64,000 nt of DNA. Origin: Pseudomonadota bacterium. GTDB lineage: Bacteria > Pseudomonadota > Gammaproteobacteria > Enterobacterales > Enterobacteriaceae. A program made the position numbers and the translations under genes. Positions 58,009-64,000 of the stretch are shown one piece after another; the first letter of the stretch is position 1, and each line of letters begins with the position of its first letter. The stretch spans positions 62,001-126,000 of the forward strand of contig JAGTSE010000001.1 in assembly GCA_018261615.1 (NCBI GenBank), read 5' to 3'. The notes under the pieces were generated by a model. That model saw only the letters and a program-made list of their open reading frames with translations, had not been told where the DNA came from and ran no database searches.

Positions 58009-58891
58009 TTTTGCCTCCCTTATCGGCAGAGTAGAACACCCAATATTTCGAGGATTTAAAGGCGATGGAGGCAAAGACCGCCACGACCAGGAACAGAACC
58101 CAGGCCAGCGCCGCACCGTAGCCCATATCGAAATATTTGAAGGCGGTATCGTAGATGTAGAGTGAGAACAGATAGGTGTAATAGGTCGGGCCGCCGCCGG
58201 TGATGACATACGGGCCGGTAAACTCCTGGAACGCCTGCGTGGTCTGCATAATAAAGTTGAAGAAAATCACCGGCGTAATCAATGGTACGGTCACTTTCAT
58301 GAACATCTGCCACTTGCTGGCGCCATCGATCATTGCCGCTTCGTACTGGGATTGCGGGACGTTTTGCAGAGCAGCAAGGAAGATCACCATTGCAGAGCCA
58401 AACTGCCACACACGCAGCAGTGTTACCGACATCAGCGCCAGCGACGGTTCACCCAGCCAGTTGATCGGATCCAGGCCGAACACGGCGATAAAGCTGTTCA
58501 ACAGGCCATCAATGGCGAACAGTGCGCGCCACAGCACGGCAATGGCGACAGAGCTGCCGAGAATGGACGGAATGTAGTAAGCCGTACGGAAAAAGCCGAT
58601 GCCGCGAAGTTTAAAATTCAGCACAAAGGCAATACCCAGCGCAAAGGCAAGCTTCAGCGGGATGGTCAAAAAGACATAAGCAAAAGTCACGCCCATTGAT
58701 TTCCAGAAGAGGGTATCTTCAGTAAACATGTAGCGATAGTTTTCGATGCCGTTAAATACCGGCGGGCTCATCAAATCATACTCAGTAAAACTGAGAAAGA
58801 ATGATGAAATGAATGGGAAAGCTGTAAAGACTATCAACCCAATAATGTAGGGCGATATCCAGGCCAATCCCAGTAGTCTGTTTTCATTCAT
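58001..58891 (-). CDS. togM: Oligogalacturonide ABC transporter, permease M
   Basis: This 296-residue MalF-type permease starts MNENRLLGLAWISPYIIGLI and has six membrane segments and the EAA loop YEAAMIDGASKWQMFMKVTV near residue 185. It is the first gene of togMNAB-ogl on the minus strand. Two KdgR-like palindromes lie upstream. Confidence 0.9.
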   Translation of the reverse strand: MNENRLLGLAWISPYIIGLIVFTAFPFISSFFLSFTEYDLMSPPVFNGIENYRYMFTEDTLFWKSMGVTFAYVFLTIPLKLAFALGIAFVLNFKLRGIGFFRTAYYIPSILGSSVAIAVLWRALFAIDGLLNSFIAVFGLDPINWLGEPSLALMSVTLLRVWQFGSAMVIFLAALQNVPQSQYEAAMIDGASKWQMFMKVTVPLITPVIFFNFIMQTTQAFQEFTGPYVITGGGPTYYTYLFSLYIYDTAFKYFDMGYGAALAWVLFLVVAVFASIAFKSSKYWVFYSADKGGKNG

Positions 58892-59344
58892 ACATACCTA
58901 CCTGGCGAACAATGTGTAATACGGATTCTGAACGTTACTTTCTCCCGCCGCCGTAGCCGCGGGGATAAAAACAGTGTTTGTATGTGCGCTTGCTCACAAT
59001 ATTTGCTTTGACTAACGCTGTGTAAATGTAACCACCAGAAATCATTAACAAAATACTTATTTTAATAACATCTGAACATGCATTCTTGATTTGTAAAACA
59101 TCGTTTTAAAATATTTTATTGGGTTTTAAATTTGCGTCATTCGATTAATTCGCGAAATGTGATCAAAGTCGAAACGATGTTTCAATAAAGTGATGTGGCA
59201 GCGTTTTCCGCCTGAAAAACACGGGATTTATAGAATCATCCAGGGGAAATAAACGCGTAATGTTGTCGCGGATTAAGTATCACAGAATGAAACCATTCAA
59301 AATGAAAACTATTATCTGGCGAATTATTTTACTGTCTGTGGAAA
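58892..59344 (-). promoter_or_regulatory. togMNAB control region with KdgR-like sites
   Basis: This AT-rich interval precedes togM. TAAAACATCGTTTTA at 59094-59108 is a nearly perfect palindrome of KdgR shape (11 of 14), and CGAAACGATGTTTCA at 59170-59184 matches 11 of 14 with both GAAAC/GTTTC arms intact. No ORF is present. Confidence 0.65.
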
Positions 59345-59374
59345 ATAAAAAACGCCCCTAATAATGGGGGCGTT
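59345..59374 (-). terminator. Intrinsic terminator of kdgF
   Basis: On the minus strand AACGCCCC and GGGGCGTT flank a short loop and are followed by TTTTTATTTT. Confidence 0.92.
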
Positions 59375-59388
59375 AATTAGGGTGCTTA

Positions 59389-59718
59389 CTATAATGATTT
59401 TAAGAAATCTTCGCGCACCGGGGTGAAGGTATCAAGCAGGGTTCCCGCCTTCAGGCAGACGCAACCGTGCATAATGTGCGGTTGCTTATAAAGAGTATCG
59501 CCTGTGGTGACGATATGTTTCTTATCACCGATGGTAAATTCGAACTCACCGGATAAGACATAGGTGAGTTGTTCGTGAGGATGGTTGTGCATTGGGCCGA
59601 TGGCACCTTGTTCGAACATGACTTCTACCGCCATCATTTTGCCGCCATGGGCGAGTATACGACGCGTTACGCCGTTGCCCAGATCGTCAAGCTGAGTGTC
59701 TTTATGGAAGATAAACAT
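59389..59718 (-). CDS. kdgF: Uronate-linearising cupin KdgF
   Basis: This 109-residue cupin has metal ligands in PMHNHPHEQLTYVLSGEFEF (His, His, Gln) and a distal His in KQPHIMHG. KdgF speeds conversion of cyclic unsaturated uronates, made by oligogalacturonide lyases, to the linear keto form used by KduI. A perfect KdgR-type palindrome stands 32 bp upstream of the start. Confidence 0.92.
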   Translation of the reverse strand: MFIFHKDTQLDDLGNGVTRRILAHGGKMMAVEVMFEQGAIGPMHNHPHEQLTYVLSGEFEFTIGDKKHIVTTGDTLYKQPHIMHGCVCLKAGTLLDTFTPVREDFLKSL

Positions 59719-59749
59719 CGGGCTGTCCTGTAGTGAAGAAAACAGTTAG

Positions 59750-59764
59750 TGAAACATTGTTTCA
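59750..59764. promoter_or_regulatory. KdgR operator of kdgF
   Basis: TGAAACATTGTTTCA is a perfect 15-bp palindrome identical to the consensus KdgR half sites, placed just upstream of kdgF. It is the strongest KdgR-like site in the window. KdgR is relieved by KDG. Confidence 0.85.
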
Positions 59765-59869
59765 AAATAATTTATCTCAGCGTTCCTCAAAAATAAACGC
59801 GAGACCAGAGAAGTTGAAAGTCGATCACAACTTTGATTGACTGATTGCAAAACCTGACGGAGAAACGCT

Positions 59870-60562
59870 ATGAAAACGATAGGGCTGCTGGGTGGGATGA
59901 GCTGGGAATCGACCATCCCTTACTATCGCCTGATTAATGAGGGTGTGAAGGCCCGGATGGGAGGTTTGCACTCCGCCAGTTTGTTGCTGCACAGCCTGGA
60001 TTTTCACGAAATCGAAGCCTGCCAGGCAACGGCGCAGTGGCACAAAGCGGGCGAGATCCTCGCACAGGCTGCAGCGGGTCTGGAGCAGGCTGGCGCGCAG
60101 GCCATTGTGCTTTGTACCAACACCATGCACAAAGTGGCCGGGCAAATTGAAGAGCGTTGCCATATTCCGTTCCTGCATATTGCCGACGCCACCGGGCGAG
60201 CCATTGAAAGCGCGGGCATGCGCAATGTCGCGCTGCTGGGCACGCGTTACACCATGGAGCAGGATTTTTACCGTGGCCGCCTGGAAAAACAGTTTGGCAT
60301 CGAAACCTCCGTGCCGGGCCCGGAAGATCGCGAGCGCATTAACGACATCATCTTTAGTGAGCTCTGTCTGGGGACGTTTACCGATGAATCTCGTTACTAT
60401 TTTGTTAATTTAATCAAAAAATTAGCAGGCGAAGGCGCGGAAGGGGTTATTTTCGGTTGCACCGAGATTGGCCTGCTGCTGCCAGAAACACATTGTCCAA
60501 TTAAGGTGTTTGACACCGCCGCGCTGCATGCGGCCGATGCGGTGAATTTTATGCTCTCTTAA
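59870..60562 (+). CDS. racD: Broad-range amino-acid racemase YgeA/RacD
   Basis: This 230-residue aspartate/glutamate racemase family protein has the first catalytic Cys in [12 protein letters not shown] (about 83) and the second in [12 protein letters not shown] (about 197). It matches E. coli YgeA closely, a PLP-independent broad-range racemase. It overlaps the end of the convergent lysR by 4 bp. Confidence 0.95.
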   Translation: MKTIGLLGGMSWESTIPYYRLINEGVKARMGGLHSASLLLHSLDFHEIEACQATAQWHKAGEILAQAAAGLEQAGAQAIVLCTNTMHKVAGQIEERCHIPFLHIADATGRAIESAGMRNVALLGTRYTMEQDFYRGRLEKQFGIETSVPGPEDRERINDIIFSELCLGTFTDESRYYFVNLIKKLAGEGAEGVIFGCTEIGLLLPETHCPIKVFDTAALHAADAVNFMLS

Positions 60563-61485
60563 GACTCGCCCAGCATGGCGGCCAGTGGCTGGGCGATCAG
60601 CGGCATGGCTGCCTGTAAATGGTGAGCGAAAGCATCCACCAGCGCCGATGCCGGGCGATGCAGTGGGCGGATCAGGCTGACAGTAAAGGGCACGTCGATA
60701 CTGAAACGGCGCACGGCGATACCGCTGGCGGCGTAGTCCAGTGCCGTCAGCGGGTTAACCACCGAAAGCCCAACGCCCGCGCGTACCATTGCACAAACCG
60801 AGGCGGCGCTGTGGGTTTCCAGCACCATTCGCCGCTTCACCTGATGTTCCGTAAACAGCGCATCCAGCAGTTGCCGATAGCTGTCGGTACGCGACAGGCT
60901 GATGTAATTCACCCCCTGAAAATCGGCTGGAGTCAGCACCGTTTTGTTGGCCAGCGGGTGATCCTGCGGCATCACGCACACTTCATTACAGGTCAGCAGC
61001 GGCGTGCGTTCAGTGCCCGCCGGGGTGCTAAGTGTTTCGGTCAGGCCTAAATCATGGCGCTGTGCCGACAGCCACTCCTCCAGCAGCGGCGACTCCTGCG
61101 GCACAATGTTCAGGCTGACATCCGGATAGCGGGCGAGAAAAGGTTGTAACAGTAGCGGTAAAAAAGACTGCGAGAAGACGGGCAGGCAAGCGACGGAGAG
61201 CTCCCCCTGACGAAACTCGCGCAGGCTTTCGGCGACGCTGACAATTCGGTCCAGCCCGTACCACGAGCGCTGTACCTCTTCAAACAGCCGCAGCCCTTGC
61301 ACCGTGGGATGCAAACGCCCGCGCGAACGTTCAAACAGCTTCAGCCCCAACACCTTTTCACAGCGTGCCAACTCGCGGCTGACTGTCGGCTGAGAGGTAT
61401 GCAGCAATGCTGCGGCTTCAGTTAGATTGCCGGTGGTCATCACCGCGTGAAAAATTTCGATATGGCGCAAGTTAACGGCTGGCAT
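60559..61485 (-). CDS. lysR: LysR, activator of lysA
   Basis: This protein, 308 residues when started at [20 protein letters not shown], has the N-terminal winged HTH ([20 protein letters not shown], about 20-40) and a LysR substrate domain sensing diaminopimelate and lysine. The ATG at 61485 fits the E. coli start; an upstream ATG at 61515 lacks a ribosome site. It is divergent from lysA, the classic arrangement. Confidence 0.96.
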   Translation of the reverse strand: MPAVNLRHIEIFHAVMTTGNLTEAAALLHTSQPTVSRELARCEKVLGLKLFERSRGRLHPTVQGLRLFEEVQRSWYGLDRIVSVAESLREFRQGELSVACLPVFSQSFLPLLLQPFLARYPDVSLNIVPQESPLLEEWLSAQRHDLGLTETLSTPAGTERTPLLTCNEVCVMPQDHPLANKTVLTPADFQGVNYISLSRTDSYRQLLDALFTEHQVKRRMVLETHSAASVCAMVRAGVGLSVVNPLTALDYAASGIAVRRFSIDVPFTVSLIRPLHRPASALVDAFAHHLQAAMPLIAQPLAAMLGES

Positions 61486-61605
61486 CGCGGAATCCTGTTG
61501 CTGTGGATTATCCATATCATTTTTGCATAGAGTAGCGATAAAACGATATTTTTTATTCGCTTCGCGCTGTGGCGTAATCAGTAAAAATTACCAACGGAGT
61601 TCACC

Positions 61606-62868
61606 ATGCCACGCTCACTACACCAGACCGATACCGACCTGAATGCCGAAAACCTGCTGCGGCTGCCTGCTGAATTTGGCTGCCCGGTATGGGTTTATGA
61701 TGCGCAAATTATTCGCGCGCAAATCGCCAAACTCAGCGCGTTTGATGTGGTGCGTTTCGCGCAAAAGGCGTGCTCAAACATTCATATTCTGCGCCTGATG
61801 CGCGAGCAGGGCGTGAAAGTCGATTCAGTGTCGCTGGGCGAGATCGAGCGTGCATTAGCGGCGGGTTACGATCCGCAAACGCATCCGGACGATATTGTGT
61901 TCACTGCCGATGTGATTGATGATGCCACATTGGCGCGGGTTAGCGAGCTGGGCATTGCGGTGAATGCCGGTTCCGTCGATATGCTGGAACAGCTCGGCGC
62001 CGTGTCACCGGGCCATCGCGTCTGGCTGCGCGTCAACCCGGGCTTTGGCCACGGCCACAGCCAGAAAACCAATACCGGCGGTGAAAACAGCAAACACGGT
62101 ATCTGGTACAGCGATCTCAATGCGGCGCTGGCGGTGATGCAGCGCTATCAGCTAAAACTGGCGGGTATTCACATGCACATCGGTTCCGGCGTTGATTACG
62201 GACATCTTGAGCAGGTGTGCGGCGCGATGGTGCGGCAGGTGGTAGATTTCGGCCAGGATCTGCCGGCGATCTCTGCCGGTGGCGGGCTTTCTATTCCCTA
62301 TCATGAAGGGGAAGACCAGGTTGATACGTCTCACTATTTTGGTTTGTGGAATACCGCGCGCGAGCAAATTGCGAAACATCTCGGCCATGCGGTGAAACTG
62401 GAGATCGAGCCTGGCCGTTTCCTGGTGGCGGAATCCGGCGTGCTGGTATCGCAGGTGCGCAGTGTGAAGAATATGGGCAGCCGCCACTTTGTGCTGATCG
62501 ACGCGGGTTTTAACGATCTGATGCGCCCGGCGATGTATGGTAGCTATCACCACATTACTGCACTGGCTGGCGATGGCCGCGATCTGCGTCAGGCTGAACT
62601 TATCGACACCGTGGTTGCGGGGCCGCTGTGTGAATCCGGCGATGTCTTTACCCAACAAGAGGGCGGCAAAGTGGAAACCCGCGCGCTGCCTGCGGTAAAA
62701 GCGGGGGATTATCTGGTACTGCACGATACCGGTGCGTACGGCGCATCGATGTCGTCAAACTACAACAGCCGCCCGCTGCTGCCGGAAGTGCTGTTTGATC
62801 ATGGTGTTGCGCGTCTGATCCGCCGTCGTCAGACTATCGACGAACTGCTGGCGCTGGAGCAGTTCTAA
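61606..62868 (+). CDS. lysA: Diaminopimelate decarboxylase
   Basis: This 420-residue PLP enzyme makes L-lysine from meso-DAP. The PLP lysine lies in VRFAQKACSNIHIL near residue 54, with HMHIGSGVDYG, ISAGGGLSIPYH, EPGRFLVAESG and CESGDVF typical of fold type III decarboxylases. The 120-bp gap to lysR holds the LysR-controlled promoter. Confidence 0.97.
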   Translation: MPRSLHQTDTDLNAENLLRLPAEFGCPVWVYDAQIIRAQIAKLSAFDVVRFAQKACSNIHILRLMREQGVKVDSVSLGEIERALAAGYDPQTHPDDIVFTADVIDDATLARVSELGIAVNAGSVDMLEQLGAVSPGHRVWLRVNPGFGHGHSQKTNTGGENSKHGIWYSDLNAALAVMQRYQLKLAGIHMHIGSGVDYGHLEQVCGAMVRQVVDFGQDLPAISAGGGLSIPYHEGEDQVDTSHYFGLWNTAREQIAKHLGHAVKLEIEPGRFLVAESGVLVSQVRSVKNMGSRHFVLIDAGFNDLMRPAMYGSYHHITALAGDGRDLRQAELIDTVVAGPLCESGDVFTQQEGGKVETRALPAVKAGDYLVLHDTGAYGASMSSNYNSRPLLPEVLFDHGVARLIRRRQTIDELLALEQF

Positions 62869-62929
62869 TCCTGATACGGTCCTGCCGCCACCGAGTCGCA
62901 CCGATCGGCTCGGTGATGCAAGCGATCTC

Positions 62930-63054
62930 TCCCCCAGCTCTTCCATCGCCTTAAAAACCTGAGCGCGGGTCCTCTCTTTGACGTGACCCGCACCCGGGAA
63001 AACCGTCGCTTTCGACATGCCTGCGCGCAGTGAAATGTCCAGCATTGTGACCAT
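62930..63054 (-). pseudogene. LacI-family (AscG-like) regulator remnant
   Basis: The minus strand starts MVTMLDISLRAGMSKATVF after GGAAGGTGTGTC and continues GHVKERTRAQVFKAMEELG, clearly a LacI-type HTH most like AscG. The normal SRVLSGN stretch after TVS is damaged, and after about 40 residues the similarity ends near lysA; no ligand-binding domain follows. This spot is occupied by galR in E. coli. Confidence 0.72.
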
Positions 63055-63328
63055 GACACACCTTCCGCATTAATGGCAGGCCGTTTAACACAGCCATTTC
63101 GCGGGTTAAGGCGCAGCGGGCGGTTTGGCTTAAGTACGGAAGTATCCCTGAAAAAGCCAATGCGGTATGCCAATGTGAGTAATCGCTTTGTTTTGGAATA
63201 CCAGTGGAGGGCTTGAGAGCCGGGTCACAGAACTTTTCCAACGCTGTCGCTATTTTTGGTATGCCAAATGGAATCCGGCTGTATACCTGTACCGATAAAA
63301 AAGCCCCCCTTAACTGAGGTGTGACCCT
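63055..63328 (+). promoter_or_regulatory. Upstream region of PTS permease gene
   Basis: This is a non-coding region of about 270 bp between the LacI remnant and the PTS gene. A ribosome site (CTGAGGTGTGACCCT) is clear at its end. I do not see a definite operator. Confidence 0.4.
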
Positions 63329-64000
63329 ATGGCCCTACAAGAAAAGCTCATCGATTCTCTGGGTAGTTTTGCCACCAGGTTCAACAGCTATCGCTATATC
63401 ATGGCGATCAAATCTTCGTTTATCACGCTGATGCCGGTCATTATTGTCGGCGCGTTCTCGGTGTTGATTTCCAACATGGTGCTGGATCCAAAAAATGGTC
63501 TCGCCAGCTTCCAGGCGCTGTCGTTTCTCGCCGCGCTAAAACCGATTACCAGCGCCCTTAACTATGCCACGCTGAACTTTCTCAACATTGGCGCGGTGTT
63601 CTTAATTGGTATTGAACTGGGTCGCATTAACGGCATCAAGTCGCTGTTTCCCGGTCTGCTGGCGGTGATCTGCTTTATCTGCGTGACGCCCACCACCGTC
63701 GAGATGCTGGTGGATGGTCAGATGCACGTAGTGAAAGATGTGCTGCTGCGCCAGTTCTCCGATACCCGCAGCCTGTTCCTCGGCATGTTTATCGCCATTT
63801 TGTCGGTGGAAGTTTACTGCTGGCTGGAAAATCGCGAGAGCCTGAAGATCAAAATGCCGGATACTGTGCCGCCGAACGTTTCCGCCTCGTTCTCGGCGCT
63901 GATCCCGGCGATCATTACCACCACGCTGATCGCCACTTTCGGCTTCGTCTTCCATCAGGTGACCGGCATGTATCTGTATGACGCCGTGTATCAGGTGGTG
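63329..64000 (+). CDS. PTS lactose/cellobiose-family IIC component, 5' part
   Basis: The frame is open from ATG 63329 to the window edge (224 codons) and reads MALQEKLIDSLGSFATRFNS and IKSSFITLMPVIIVGAFSVL, with several membrane segments. This is the CelB/ChbC-like PTS EIIC family for beta-glucosides or chitobiose-like sugars. With a LacI/AscG-like regulator upstream, an aryl-beta-glucoside or cellobiose system is likely. The gene continues outside the window. Confidence 0.88.
   Translation, partial: MALQEKLIDSLGSFATRFNSYRYIMAIKSSFITLMPVIIVGAFSVLISNMVLDPKNGLASFQALSFLAALKPITSALNYATLNFLNIGAVFLIGIELGRINGIKSLFPGLLAVICFICVTPTTVEMLVDGQMHVVKDVLLRQFSDTRSLFLGMFIAILSVEVYCWLENRESLKIKMPDTVPPNVSASFSALIPAIITTTLIATFGFVFHQVTGMYLYDAVYQVV

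Overview
The window is chromosomal DNA from an enteric gammaproteobacterium close to Escherichia, Salmonella and Citrobacter. The backbone genes and their order match E. coli closely: zapA, ssrS and fau; ygfB-pepP-ubiH-ubiI; gcvTHP; bglA; ygfZ; sdhE-cptA; xerD-dsbC-recJ-prfB-lysS; idi; ygeR-glyU; yqeF; kduI-kduD; araE; racD; lysR-lysA. Oligogalacturonide genes that E. coli K-12 lacks, and ERIC and REP repeats, point to a Citrobacter-like or related genus, but the species cannot be fixed from the sequence alone.

Layout. (1) 1-24.8 kb is conserved backbone: cell division, 6S RNA, ubiquinone hydroxylases, glycine cleavage, a 6-phospho-beta-glucosidase with an RpiR regulator, Fe-S/flavin assembly factors, recombination and disulfide isomerase, RF2 with its programmed frameshift, and LysRS. 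Two genes here are visibly decayed: ygfF (internal deletion) and a yqgA-like DUF554 remnant. (2) 24.8-36.3 kb is an accessory block beginning at tRNA-Gly(CCC). It holds a 31-residue stub of a P4-type integrase, a DUF3289/DUF943 pair (likely effector and immunity protein), IS3 and IS5 remnants, an intact 127-bp ERIC, a small metabolic cassette including yjdI-yjdJ, a broken MFS gene, a ruined K88-like fimbrial locus, and a long AT-rich gene for a secreted multidomain protein, then an orphan Bacillus-type mannonate dehydratase. (3) 36.3-46.6 kb has a cold-shock gene with a downstream non-AUG small ORF, a regulator/methyltransferase pair, a RoxA-like hydroxylase, a nitroreductase, a reverse-transsulfuration gene pair fused and destroyed by deletion, a second methionine-type ABC transporter behind a probable MetJ operator, and yqeF. 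(4) 46.6-59.8 kb is a pectin-oligomer catabolic region: porin kdgM, two ogl lyases, kduI-kduD, ABC transporter togMNAB and kdgF, with several KdgR-like palindromes; araE sits inside it. (5) 59.8-64 kb returns to backbone (racD, lysR, lysA), then a degenerate LacI-type regulator where galR sits in E. coli, and the start of a CelB-type PTS permease cut by the window end.

The most striking item is the 626-residue predicted exported protein at 32865-34745. It strings together a ricin-B-like trefoil, a beta/gamma-crystallin Greek key, a calcineurin-like phosphoesterase and a C-terminal module resembling domain 4 of cholesterol-dependent cytolysins, including a recognisable undecapeptide and the Thr-Leu pair, but with no pore-forming domain. 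It looks like a phosphoesterase toxin with a borrowed membrane-binding domain.
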